From positions 1-9,975 of the forward strand of contig JAJDBL010000405.1 of the NCBI GenBank assembly GCA_029261375.1: a DNA stretch of 9,975 nt, in the 5' to 3' direction. Numbering within the stretch: the first letter of the stretch is position 1; every line of letters starts with the position of its first letter. This document shows, piece after piece, positions 1 to 6,984 of this stretch. This DNA is from Nitrospirales bacterium (GTDB taxonomy: Bacteria; Nitrospirota; Nitrospiria; Nitrospirales; UBA2166). The notes under the pieces are model-generated. The model was not told the DNA's origin. It saw only the letters and a list, made by a program, of their open reading frames with translations, and searched no databases. Position numbers and translations under genes: made by a program.

Positions 1-1270
1 TCCAGTCGCGCGAAGGAACGATACCGCGTTTTTCTGACGGCAAATCGATCCCTGTGACCTGTCCAAGGCCAAATCGCGATGCATATTCTGCGATCCGGTC
101 AATCCCCAACTGATGTCCAAGCCTATAAAAATAGATGTCGCAGGAATGGACGATCCCATCATGAAGATCCACCACACCATGACCTCCTACCTTCCAATCC
201 TTGAAGAAACGCTTTCCCATTTTGAATCGTCCCGCACACTCGACAGGCGTTGATGGAGAAACTGTGCCAGATTCAAGTCCCGCGACAGCCATGACTAGCT
301 TGAAGACTGATCCGGGTGGATATTGTCCTTGCGTCGCACGGTTCGTCATCGGTTTTCTGGGATCGTTTCGAATGTGATTCCAACTTGATACGGTCATTCC
401 ACGCGAGAGAACATTTGGGTCAAATGTCGGATGACTCGCTAATGCCAAGACATCACCATTCGTCGGATCGAGAGCCACAATCACCCCCGCTGAATCGCCT
501 AATAAGTTTTCTGCGAGACGCTGAACGGGCAAGTCAATGGTCAGATATAGATCGTCTCCGGGAACCGGCTCTTTAACCTGTATCGCTCTTTGCTCATGGC
601 CAACGGCGTCAACTTCGATTGTTTTCTGACCCACCTGGCCGCGAACGATACGATCATATTCCAGCTCAACGCCGTACTTCCCTACAACACTCCCGGGAAG
701 AAGATCCTGAAACTGTGTTTCTTTCAAACCTTGAGCTGACACCTCCCCAACATACCCAATGATATGTGCCGCGATATTCCCTTGGGGATAGGAACGCTCA
801 GTTTCCGCCTGTATCACAACGCCTGGAAGTTGCGCTTGGTTAGACTCTATTGCGGCCGCCTCCTTGAGCGTGAGCCCTTCTTTCAATTTGAGGGGCAACA
901 GCGGAGCACGATGTTTTTCCATCGCAACTCGGATGGCCTCCACAGGCACGCCGATCAACGTTGACAGATCACTCTGAAGACGGTCGCGGTCGTCAACATC
1001 ATCCAACACGACGTAGAGATTGAAACTCGGGATGTTATTGGCCAAGAGAGTCTGGTGGCGATCGTAGATCAGGCCTCGAGGCGGTTTGAGATAGACCATG
1101 CGAACACGGTTCTGCTCTGCCAATAAGGCATATTCTTCGCCGTTGACGATCTGAATGTACCAAACGCGAATGAGTAAGACCGCGAGGACGGCAATAACTC
1201 CCACGCGAAGAAAAATCAACCGCCGTTGAATATGGCGAAGATTGTCAGCCTGTTTCGCTACGGATTCCAT
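1..1270 (-). CDS. mrdA: Penicillin-binding protein 2 (peptidoglycan D,D-transpeptidase of the elongasome), 3' end cut by window edge
   Basis: PBP2 cross-links lateral-wall peptidoglycan together with RodA and the MreBCD complex at the inner membrane. I translated this frame by hand from the ATG at 1270 and it stays open for 423 codons to the left edge. A membrane anchor lies at about residues 19-36. Next comes the PBP dimerisation domain, with PRGLIYDR near residue 60, AHIIGYVGE near 165 and the GKYGVE/YDRIVRG stretch near 195-210. The transpeptidase domain has the active-site SVFK (Ser321, Lys324) and the second motif Ser376-Cys-Asp378. The KTG motif must lie outside the window. E. coli PBP2 has its nucleophile at Ser330, so spacing is normal. 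The ATG overlaps the end of mreD by 13 bp and has no clear Shine-Dalgarno, which suggests translational coupling. Last gene of the visible mreB-mreC-mreD-mrdA operon. Confidence 0.95.
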   Translation of the reverse strand, partial: MESVAKQADNLRHIQRRLIFLRVGVIAVLAVLLIRVWYIQIVNGEEYALLAEQNRVRMVYLKPPRGLIYDRHQTLLANNIPSFNLYVVLDDVDDRDRLQSDLSTLIGVPVEAIRVAMEKHRAPLLPLKLKEGLTLKEAAAIESNQAQLPGVVIQAETERSYPQGNIAAHIIGYVGEVSAQGLKETQFQDLLPGSVVGKYGVELEYDRIVRGQVGQKTIEVDAVGHEQRAIQVKEPVPGDDLYLTIDLPVQRLAENLLGDSAGVIVALDPTNGDVLALASHPTFDPNVLSRGMTVSSWNHIRNDPRKPMTNRATQGQYPPGSVFKLVMAVAGLESGTVSPSTPVECAGRFKMGKRFFKDWKVGGHGVVDLHDGIVHSCDIYFYRLGHQLGIDRIAEYASRFGLGQVTGIDLPSEKRGIVPSRDW

Positions 1271-1809
1271 ATTCGTCGGCCCTGCGGAGGGAACACATAC
1301 AGTATGAAGAACACAACGACTGCCCCAACCAGCCCATCAAGCGTGGATTGGAGCACCACGGTACGCAAGACGATCTGCACAACATCTACGTCCTCACGCG
1401 TAACGAGAAACAGTAAAAGCACAATAAGACCCGACAGAAGGGACAGACCTGCGAGCAGCAGAGGAAGTATCCACGCTGGCATAGAGATGATTGGACGCGC
1501 AAGCATGCCCGCGATCATACCAATCAAGGGTTTCACCGCGAGATTGACCCATAACGTCCCGCCTGACAAGACGTCCTGGAGAAACCCAGCGAGGAGCCCA
1601 ACCACCACGGCTTCTGCTTGTCCACGCCACAATCCAACCAGACAGACCATCAACAGCATCAGATCAGGGGCCGTATTCCCGATGGCAAGTCGATGGCTAC
1701 CGACAACCTGAAGGGAAGCCACAACACAGATCAGGCTGGCATAGGTCAAGACCATGACGGCACCTGACCAACGGAAGCCCGCAAAGAGACGTGTGGGATC
1801 AACCCCCAT
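1258..1809 (-). CDS. mreD: Rod shape-determining protein MreD
   Basis: Small integral inner-membrane protein that works with MreC and MreB to position the cell-wall elongation machinery. The 183-residue product is strongly hydrophobic, with about five to six membrane segments (about 15-34, 50-62, 66-80, 90-105, 113-136, 150-172). It carries the family-typical APDLMLL near residues 47-53 and the glycine-rich GLLAGFLQDVLSGG at 71-84. I chose the ATG at 1809 because GGAG (1815-1818) sits 5 nt upstream. The frame is open further upstream to 1866, but that extension lies inside mreC and adds a non-family N-terminus. It overlaps mreC by 11 bp (the mreC TGA is inside the first codons of mreD) and mrdA by 13 bp. 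Identification rests on context plus hydropathy and the PDL motif, since MreD is poorly conserved in sequence. Confidence 0.92.
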   Translation of the reverse strand: MGVDPTRLFAGFRWSGAVMVLTYASLICVVASLQVVGSHRLAIGNTAPDLMLLMVCLVGLWRGQAEAVVVGLLAGFLQDVLSGGTLWVNLAVKPLIGMIAGMLARPIISMPAWILPLLLAGLSLLSGLIVLLLFLVTREDVDVVQIVLRTVVLQSTLDGLVGAVVVFFILYVFPPQGRRIWNP

Positions 1810-2674
1810 CTTCACTCCGATCAACACGTGTGTAGCAGTTTGCGCCTTGACCCTCTGGAAGAGCAATAGCCAAGAGCACGATCACCTCCTCCAGCCTTGA
1901 GAAGTCCGCGTACGATGTAAGCGACGCAGACTTAAAGGGCGTGGCAACCTTCTGTTCCACCTGATCAACGACCCCAATGAGCATGCCTTTTGGAAAACGA
2001 TCGTCGAGACCAGACGTCACAACAACATCACCTGCCTTGATCGACGAGAGAGGCGGTATGTACTTCAACGTGGCACGACCATCCTCAGTTCCCTGCACAA
2101 TCCCCTCATCACGCGTACGCTGAACAACAGCGGTGATCGCGTTATCTCGATCAAGCACGAGTTGAACAATCGAAAAGGTGCGATGTACTTTGAGTACCCG
2201 CCCAATCACCCCCAAGGGAGTAACAACGCCTAGCCCTTCAACAACACCATCACGCCGCCCCTTCGCAATAATCAGCGTTCGATGCCAATTCGTAGGATTC
2301 CGTCCGATGACCTGCGCCACCACGGTGGGATAAGGGCAATGCTGTTGAAACTCGAAGACCGCACGATAACGCTCTGCTTCGGCAGCCATTTCCTTGAGAG
2401 AATTGCGTTCGACCCTCAGCCTGAGGAGTTCCTCCTGCAACTGCTGATTCTCTCCATAAAGATCGATGAGTCCACCCACCATGGCCCACCCACTCGTCAG
2501 GGTCCGATCAGCGAGCGATATGGCTGTCAAGGGAAGCCGAATAATCTCAGCAACGGATGCTGAAATAACGTTGAGCGGTTCCGCAGCAGACCAGGGAAAG
2601 AGAAGGAGCCCTCCAAGGAATAGCACAAGGAGGATCTTCCAAGTTCTTCGTGTTCGCGAACGGGAACGCCGCAT
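1799..2674 (-). CDS. mreC: Rod shape-determining protein MreC
   Basis: Bitopic inner-membrane protein whose periplasmic part scaffolds PBP2 and links it to MreB/MreD. The 291-residue form starts with an Arg-rich cytoplasmic tail (RRSRSRTRR), has a membrane anchor at about 12-28, a coiled-coil-like helix at about 72-110 (LYGENQQLQEELLRLRVE), and then the double beta-barrel domain. Diagnostic motifs are RNPTNWHRTLII (125-136) and, nearer the C-terminus, GDVVVTSGLDDRFPKGMLIG and YADFSRLEEVIVLL. Start choice is uncertain. The ATG at 2674 gives the usual MreC layout but has no clear ribosome-binding site. The frame stays open upstream to a GTG at 2788, 56 bp after mreB, which would add a 38-residue basic extension. 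The 3' end overlaps mreD by 11 bp. Confidence 0.93.
   Translation of the reverse strand: MRRSRSRTRRTWKILLVLFLGGLLLFPWSAAEPLNVISASVAEIIRLPLTAISLADRTLTSGWAMVGGLIDLYGENQQLQEELLRLRVERNSLKEMAAEAERYRAVFEFQQHCPYPTVVAQVIGRNPTNWHRTLIIAKGRRDGVVEGLGVVTPLGVIGRVLKVHRTFSIVQLVLDRDNAITAVVQRTRDEGIVQGTEDGRATLKYIPPLSSIKAGDVVVTSGLDDRFPKGMLIGVVDQVEQKVATPFKSASLTSYADFSRLEEVIVLLAIALPEGQGANCYTRVDRSEDGG
1810..1819 (-). promoter_or_regulatory. Shine-Dalgarno deciding the mreD start
   Basis: On the minus strand GGAG (1815-1818) is followed by five bases and then ATG at 1809. It lies within the last codons of mreC, so ribosomes finishing mreC can restart here. This supports the 183-residue MreD over the longer open frame. 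Confidence 0.6.
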
Positions 2675-2844
2675 AGGCAAGGGTCTACTATTGAAGCGGA
2701 AGGAAAGACGGATCCGCCACCTGAGGCGTGTGTGGAATGTTCTTAAGGAGAGAAATACGCAATACGTTGAAACCAGAGAGTGAGGCACATAGCGCCACCA
2801 AGCAAATCAAGACTCGTCCATGACAAAATCAGAGTGGCGAATAG
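2675..2844. other. mreB-mreC gap, possible long mreC leader or N-terminal extension
   Basis: About 170 bp separate the mreB stop from the family-typical mreC start, whereas the other genes of this operon overlap. The mreC frame is open across 2675-2788, encoding a basic segment rich in Arg and Phe. I see no convincing terminator or sigma70 promoter here. It may be 5' untranslated mreC leader, or coding if the GTG at 2788 is used. Confidence 0.4.
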
Positions 2845-3909
2845 TCAGCGTCGTACGGCGAGGTCAGATAGGTCAGCGATTTGATTGCGAAGATAGTTTT
2901 CCTCTAGCACCTTTCCCACGCCGTACACGACAGCCGTTAGCGGATCATCCACGGTGATGATAGGAAGACCTGTTTCTTCCCTCAGGCGTATATCAAGCCC
3001 GGCGACCAAGGAACCACCACCCGCCAGCACGATACCTCGATCGATGATATCTCCCGCCAGCTCTGGGGGAGTCTTCTCCAAGGATTGTTTAATCGTATCG
3101 ACAATGATCCCGATCGGTTCTGACAGCGCTTCGTAGATCTCCGTGTCAGTCACGACAACCGTTTGGGGAATTCCCGACACAAGATCGCGGCCTCGCACCA
3201 TCATGGTTTTCTTTTCCCCGAGCGGATACGCTGACCCCACTTCTTTCTTTATCCGCTCCGCCATCTGCTCACCAATAAAGAGGCCATGCTTGCGACGCAT
3301 GTGATTCATGATGACATCATCCATCCGATCACCCGCTACTTTGACAGACTCACTGTTCACGATTCCTCCCAACGAGATCACCGCAATGTCTGTCGTGCCA
3401 CCACCAATATCGACAACCATATTTCCGCAGGCTTCAGTAATTGGAAGACCTACGCCAATGGCCGCAGCAACCGGCTCTGGAATAAGAAAAACCTCGCGTG
3501 CACCAGCTTGCTCGGCGGAATCAATCACGGCCCGCTGCTCAACTTGGGTGATCCGCGAGGGCACACCAATGACGATACGCGGATGCACCAAAATGCTGCG
3601 CCCGTTCGCTTTACGAATAAAGTGACGCAACATCAGCTCAGCGATATTGAAATCGCTGATCACGCCATCCCGCATCGGACGAATCGCCTCAATCGTTCCT
3701 GGTGTTCGTCCAAGCATTTTCTTCGCTTCCAGCCCAACAGCCACGGTTTTACCAGTTTTCTTTTCAACCGCGACCACAGACGGTTCATTGATCACGACTC
3801 CCTGCCCACTGACGTATACCAAAGTCGTCGCCGTACCAAGGTCTATCGCGAGATCATTCGATACCCAGCCGAAGATGTTCATATCCGTCTGCCAGCCAAA
3901 AAGATTCAT
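2845..3909 (-). CDS. mreB: Rod shape-determining protein MreB (bacterial actin)
   Basis: Actin-fold ATPase that polymerises on the inner face of the cytoplasmic membrane and orients lateral-wall synthesis. At 354 residues it is close to the usual length of about 335-350. Nucleotide-binding motifs are intact: phosphate-1 DLGT (23-26), phosphate-2 DIGGGTTD (167-174) and the adenosine loop LAGGGS (295-300). Other family signatures are NEPSVVA, RPMRDGVI and IPEPVAAAIG. The N-terminus is odd: MNLFGW (1-6) is nearly repeated as MNIFGW (10-15) before the usual SNDLAIDLGT. The ATG at 3909 has GAGAGGAAA upstream (3921-3929), but GAGG is 14 nt from the start, longer than ideal. The in-frame ATG at 3882 has no Shine-Dalgarno, so the longer form is preferred. 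First gene of the operon, divergent from the gene at 4165. Confidence 0.97.
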   Translation of the reverse strand: MNLFGWQTDMNIFGWVSNDLAIDLGTATTLVYVSGQGVVINEPSVVAVEKKTGKTVAVGLEAKKMLGRTPGTIEAIRPMRDGVISDFNIAELMLRHFIRKANGRSILVHPRIVIGVPSRITQVEQRAVIDSAEQAGAREVFLIPEPVAAAIGVGLPITEACGNMVVDIGGGTTDIAVISLGGIVNSESVKVAGDRMDDVIMNHMRRKHGLFIGEQMAERIKKEVGSAYPLGEKKTMMVRGRDLVSGIPQTVVVTDTEIYEALSEPIGIIVDTIKQSLEKTPPELAGDIIDRGIVLAGGGSLVAGLDIRLREETGLPIITVDDPLTAVVYGVGKVLEENYLRNQIADLSDLAVRR

Positions 3910-3971
3910 TTCAGTGCAAGTTTCCTCTCGTTACGTTGAGTCAAAGAGATCTGTTGGTTTTCATCGTCCAC

Positions 3972-3977
3972 AATATA
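3972..3977 (-). promoter_or_regulatory. Candidate -10 box for the mre operon
   Basis: The minus strand reads TATATT here, about 63 bp before the mreB ATG, in an A/T-rich stretch. No good -35 hexamer is visible at 16-18 bp, so this is only a candidate for the promoter expected in this divergent region. Confidence 0.3.
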
Positions 3978-4076
3978 CCAAAACGCTCCGTTAAATACAC
4001 TTTGTTCAGAAGTTTGAGAGATTGATGCCCGCCAAATCTCGTATCTGGGTTTTCATGCGAACAGACCGCCATGGAT

Positions 4077-4106
4077 TTGCGTTTTCTTATCGGTCCCGCC
4101 TAAAAT
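4077..4106 (+). promoter_or_regulatory. Sigma70-like promoter for the SurA/PpiD-type gene
   Basis: TTGCGT (4077-4082) and TAAAAT (4101-4106) are separated by 18 bp, a good housekeeping promoter match. Transcription would begin near 4113, giving a leader of about 50 nt. The leader contains an imperfect inverted repeat at 4121-4138 (CCTTTTGTC / GACAAGG) just before the ribosome-binding site. Confidence 0.5.
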
Positions 4107-4155
4107 GCATGTTTAACCAACCTTTTGTCGAGACAAGGTCGCCACCCAAGTCGTT

Positions 4156-4160
4156 GGAGG
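4156..4160 (+). promoter_or_regulatory. Shine-Dalgarno of the SurA/PpiD-type gene
   Basis: A perfect GGAGG lies 4 nt before the ATG at 4165. It supports this start over the in-frame ATG nine codons later at 4192. Confidence 0.65.
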
Positions 4161-4164
4161 AAAT

Positions 4165-4869
4165 ATGATTAAGCTGATTCGAGAAGGCGCCATGACCCGC
4201 GTGTGGCTTTTTCGCTCAATGATGATGGTGATTGCCGTCACCTTCGTGGTAGGTATGGGGTGGTATGGCTTCAGCGGCCCAGAAGCGGACGTTCGCGAAG
4301 CGGTCATCGTTGCCGGAAATGACGCCGTTACGCTCAGCGAATATCAACGGGCCTATCGCGTTGCCACTCAGCAGTATCGACAGATCAGCCAGGACGTCAA
4401 AGAGGAGACCGTCCGTCAATTGGTACTGAATTCACTTCTCGAGGATACGCTCTGGCTCCAGACGGCCAAAGCCTTTGGAGTCTCCGCGACCGAGCAAGAG
4501 CTGCAGACGGTGATTACCGCAACAGAGGCGTTCCACACGAATGGAAGCTTTGACTCACACAAGTATCAGCAACTTCTCAGAAGAAACTACACCACTCCCG
4601 TGGAGTTCGAAGCGAACCAAATGAACGAAATTCTACGACAAAAGGCGAAAGCGATCGTTCGCGACGCGACGGTCCTCACAACCCAGGAGGCTGATATCGC
4701 GCGCGCGATCAAAATCCCTGACTCAAAGGAGATCACTCCAGAAAACAGACCGACGCCTGAACAACTTGTTCTGAGTACGCTATTTCGGAAGCAACAACGT
4801 GCGGTGCTCGCGTTCCAGGAATCCCTCAAAGCGGTGACAGACATTACCATCCGCCACGAGTTGCTATAG
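4165..4869 (+). CDS. Membrane-anchored SurA/PpiD N-terminal-type chaperone without a PPIase domain
   Basis: The 234-residue product has a short basic cytoplasmic end, one membrane segment at about 16-36, and a periplasmic helical part. The first strand (EAVIVAGNDAVTLSEYQRAY, about 45-64) matches the start of SurA/PpiD-type chaperones, which open with a short strand and then helices. Downstream, VRQLVLNSLLEDTLWLQTAKAFGVSATEQEL continues the family pattern: a long helix, then a loop where such proteins recognise unfolded clients. The parvulin domain that follows in PpiD and SurA is absent; the protein ends after another roughly 60 residues of charged helix. It probably helps fold or deliver envelope proteins at the inner-membrane surface (inference). 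It is divergent from mreB, with its own promoter and strong ribosome-binding site. Family assignment rests on pattern recognition and not on an alignment. Confidence 0.75.
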   Translation: MIKLIREGAMTRVWLFRSMMMVIAVTFVVGMGWYGFSGPEADVREAVIVAGNDAVTLSEYQRAYRVATQQYRQISQDVKEETVRQLVLNSLLEDTLWLQTAKAFGVSATEQELQTVITATEAFHTNGSFDSHKYQQLLRRNYTTPVEFEANQMNEILRQKAKAIVRDATVLTTQEADIARAIKIPDSKEITPENRPTPEQLVLSTLFRKQQRAVLAFQESLKAVTDITIRHELL

Positions 4870-4884
4870 CGTTTTCGGTAACGC
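4869..4884 (+). terminator. Small hairpin just after the SurA/PpiD-type gene
   Basis: GCGTT (4869-4873) pairs with AACGC (4880-4884) around a TTCGGT loop, starting at the last base of the stop codon. No T-run follows, so it is a weak terminator candidate at best. Confidence 0.25.
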
Positions 4885-4925
4885 CCGAGCACGTCGCACC
4901 ACGTCCGAAAAATCCAAGCTTAAGA

Positions 4926-4953
4926 CGCAGTTCTGCAACGGAGTGTTGCTGCG
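4926..4953 (-). terminator. Hairpin between convergent genes, possible terminator of the HEAT gene
   Basis: GCAAC (4935-4939) pairs with GTTGC (4945-4949) around GGAGT, extended by CGCA (4926-4929) with TGCG (4950-4953) across a 5-nt bulge. It lies about 25 bp beyond the stop of the minus-strand HEAT gene and between two convergent genes, the expected place for a terminator. There is no adjacent T-run. Confidence 0.3.
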
Positions 4954-4976
4954 CTCACTACCAACAAAATATTCGT

Positions 4977-6233
4977 TTAGGGGATCTGTTTGCGAAACGG
5001 TGGAAACCGTCGCTGCGGTTTGGATTTAAGGATCGCCAGGGCAGCAGTCATCGATGCTCGGACAGATGAATCTTCTTCTAGGGCCAAACGTGTTTCAAGT
5101 GGCGAGATTGCCCCCTGATGCCCAATCTCGCCAAGCACCTGACTTGCTCCACTGCGACGAATCGCACTACTATCCTCTAACGCAGCAACAAGCTGTTGAA
5201 ACGCGATGTTATGTATCCTAACAAGTGCCTTGCGTACCGCAGTCCTGACGCTCTCTTCTCGATCATCAAGCGCTAAAACCAATGCATCAACCGCTTCTGC
5301 ATACCATGTAGTGGCGGAACCACTCCGCCCAAGGATCTCTGCAGCTTTTGCGCGCACCACAGGATGATGCGCCCCTAACAAGGCCGTGCGCACGACGTCG
5401 ACAACAGGCTGTCCGATCACAACGAGAGCATCAGCAGCGGCCTGCCGCACAATGGTGTTCTCGTCTCGTAAAGCGACACCAAGGGCGGAACCACTAGCCG
5501 CTATTGACGGTACAGTCTTCGTTGCCGCTATCTCACGTAGGGCTAACGCAGCGGCTTGTCGAGAAGAAGGGGTTCGTGTCTTATCGCCAACAATTGCGGC
5601 AAGTGGTTGAACTGCGGGCTGACCGATGCGTGCTAACGCAATCGCGACCTCACGCTTCACCGTGTCATCATCCTCAATGGTCGCAGTCAGGGCGACTACC
5701 GCACGAGGATCCCCAATCTGTCCAAGTGCGGTCACAGCACTTTTTCTCACCACCCGTTGGGTGTCCCGCATCAACGGGATAAGACCATCCGTTGCCCTGG
5801 CATCTCCAATTCGTCCAAGCGCCCGTGCCGAAGCAGAGCGACCTGCTGGATGGGGATCCTTCAAAATCGGAAGGAGATGTGTCACAACAACGTCAGATTT
5901 ATGGTGCGCCAGCACACTTACCGCTGCAACGCGAACCTTCCATCGATCATCACGCAGAGCCTGAAATAGTGCCTCATCAACAGTCTGATCCATTCGTGAT
6001 AGCACACGGACGGCTGTCATCCGCAACATAGTGTCCTCTGACGCGAGAAGACGAATCAAGGAACCAGCAGCAGCGGGACCAAGTTCCAACAGTGTGCCTT
6101 CGACGCTCTCCAAAGATTCTTCGTTAGAACTTCGAATCAGAGCCTGAACAACATCATCCATCTGATTGGCATACGCGATTCCTAGTTGGAGCACCAACGT
6201 GAGAGACATGAACACTGTAGCGATCTTCATCAT
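4977..6233 (-). CDS. Exported HEAT-repeat protein
   Basis: The 418-residue product begins with a signal peptide (MMKIATVFMSLTLVLQ, likely cut after the AYA at 20-22). The rest is about ten tandem HEAT or HEAT-like alpha-hairpins of roughly 30 residues. Typical cores are ASARALGRIGD, SAVTALGQIGD, EVAIALARIGQ and KAAEILGRSGS. Such solenoids bind proteins and have no catalytic residues; I see no cysteine, haem or enzyme motif. PBS-lyase-type HEAT repeats look similar, but here the protein would be periplasmic, so a phycobilin role is unlikely. The start is the ATG at 6233 (GGGGTG 6 nt upstream). The frame is open upstream to 6596, but that part lies inside the SCO gene and lacks a sensible sequence. 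It starts 5 bp after the SCO stop, so the two are surely co-transcribed. The protein may scaffold a respiratory or envelope complex (inference). Confidence 0.88.
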   Translation of the reverse strand: MMKIATVFMSLTLVLQLGIAYANQMDDVVQALIRSSNEESLESVEGTLLELGPAAAGSLIRLLASEDTMLRMTAVRVLSRMDQTVDEALFQALRDDRWKVRVAAVSVLAHHKSDVVVTHLLPILKDPHPAGRSASARALGRIGDARATDGLIPLMRDTQRVVRKSAVTALGQIGDPRAVVALTATIEDDDTVKREVAIALARIGQPAVQPLAAIVGDKTRTPSSRQAAALALREIAATKTVPSIAASGSALGVALRDENTIVRQAAADALVVIGQPVVDVVRTALLGAHHPVVRAKAAEILGRSGSATTWYAEAVDALVLALDDREESVRTAVRKALVRIHNIAFQQLVAALEDSSAIRRSGASQVLGEIGHQGAISPLETRLALEEDSSVRASMTAALAILKSKPQRRFPPFRKQIP

Positions 6234-6238
6234 TGAAT

Positions 6239-6832
6239 TCACCCCGCGAGAAACTTCTGTAATTCGTTGAAAAGAACGTGAGGGGGAGGGAGACTCACTA
6301 AGCGAGTCCAGTGCCCGGATCTTCCATCCCAAATAACAACCCCCGGAGAGTGGTCGTCGACGGCAACATTGTAAAAGCCAAATCCGCCTAGTAAGGGTGT
6401 GATACTGCGTGGCGAACCTGTGAGAAACGTCCAGCCGGCAGAGACTGCCCCTTGCGCCTTCGCGAAGTTCTTCAGGCGCGCTGGAGTATCTCGTTTGGGG
6501 TCTATGGAAACAGACAGCATCTGAAAGTTGGCCTCGCCTGCGAGTTGCTTTAGTTGCAGAAAATTCGCAGTCGTCAGTGGGCAAACGTTGGTACATGACG
6601 TGTAAATAAAGTTAATAATCGAGAGTTTGTCCATGAGAAGATCCTGGAAACGAACTCGTTCACCATCCTGAGTCGTCAGAAACACGTCAGGAAGGTCCGG
6701 GACGGGGGCACCAGCGACGTCAGGTTGTGTTGCAGCATGCTCATGGTGTGTGTGCTGAGCATAGGCAACGCCAACACTTAGACTCGCTATCACGAGGAGG
6801 AGCAGGAGAAAATAGGCACTCAGCTTGAACAT
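6239..6832 (-). CDS. SCO1/SenC-family copper-binding thioredoxin-fold protein
   Basis: SCO proteins deliver copper to, or reduce thiols of, the CuA site of cytochrome c oxidase and act in the periplasm. The 197-residue form has a signal peptide or anchor (MFKLSAYFLLLLLVIASLSV, possible cut after AYA at 23-25). A His-rich patch, HTHHEH (27-32), follows. The thioredoxin fold then carries TSCTNVCPLT with Cys80 and Cys84 (CxxxC) and the partner His161 in DDHSPG, so all three copper ligands are present. SIDPKRDTP (109-117) is also family-typical. I chose the ATG at 6832 because it starts directly with the signal sequence. The frame is open to a GTG at 6934, but that would lie upstream of the likely transcription start and adds an unsuitable 34-residue leader. 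No clear Shine-Dalgarno. The partner gene 5 bp downstream encodes an exported HEAT protein. Confidence 0.92.
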   Translation of the reverse strand: MFKLSAYFLLLLLVIASLSVGVAYAQHTHHEHAATQPDVAGAPVPDLPDVFLTTQDGERVRFQDLLMDKLSIINFIYTSCTNVCPLTTANFLQLKQLAGEANFQMLSVSIDPKRDTPARLKNFAKAQGAVSAGWTFLTGSPRSITPLLGGFGFYNVAVDDHSPGVVIWDGRSGHWTRLVSLPPPHVLFNELQKFLAG

Positions 6833-6936
6833 AGAGTACGATTGGTCATTGTTTGTAATTTTAAAGATGCCATAGTATCGTATGCGTTCCAAGCGTACAG
6901 ATAACTGTCTCGCAAATCCCCTTAGAGCACCCACAT

Positions 6937-6964
6937 AGTATACTGATACCTAGCGACTTTTAAA
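6937..6964 (-). promoter_or_regulatory. Candidate promoter of the SCO-HEAT operon
   Basis: On the minus strand TTTAAA (6959-6964) and TATACT (6937-6942) are 16 bp apart. Transcription would start near 6930, leaving about 98 nt before the SCO ATG at 6832. The -10 sits in the palindrome AGTATACT (6937-6944), so a -10-like hexamer also exists on the other strand, facing the lamin-tail gene, though without a visible -35. Confidence 0.4.
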
Positions 6965-6984
6965 GGGCTGGAACTAAAATACTC

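Larger units (their letters stand above)
3910..4164. other. Divergent intergenic region between mreB and the SurA/PpiD-type gene
   Basis: About 255 bp without a gene. It contains the candidate -10 for the mre operon, the promoter and ribosome-binding site of the plus-strand gene, and the leader inverted repeat near 4121-4138. I see no RNA gene or riboswitch-like fold by eye in the remaining stretch (about 3990-4075). Confidence 0.6.

Noticed and set aside
1226..1711. Plus-strand open frame of 161 codons
   Set aside because: Antisense to mreD and the start of mrdA; low-complexity Thr/Ser/Arg composition typical of a shadow frame.
3286..3939. Long plus-strand open frame of 217 codons across mreB
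   Set aside because: It is antisense to a well-conserved mreB and its product has no recognisable pattern; the open frame follows from mreB codon use.
6234..6596. Upstream extension of the HEAT frame
   Set aside because: It lies inside the SCO gene in another frame, and the ATG at 6233 is followed by a clean signal peptide and preceded by a ribosome-binding sequence.
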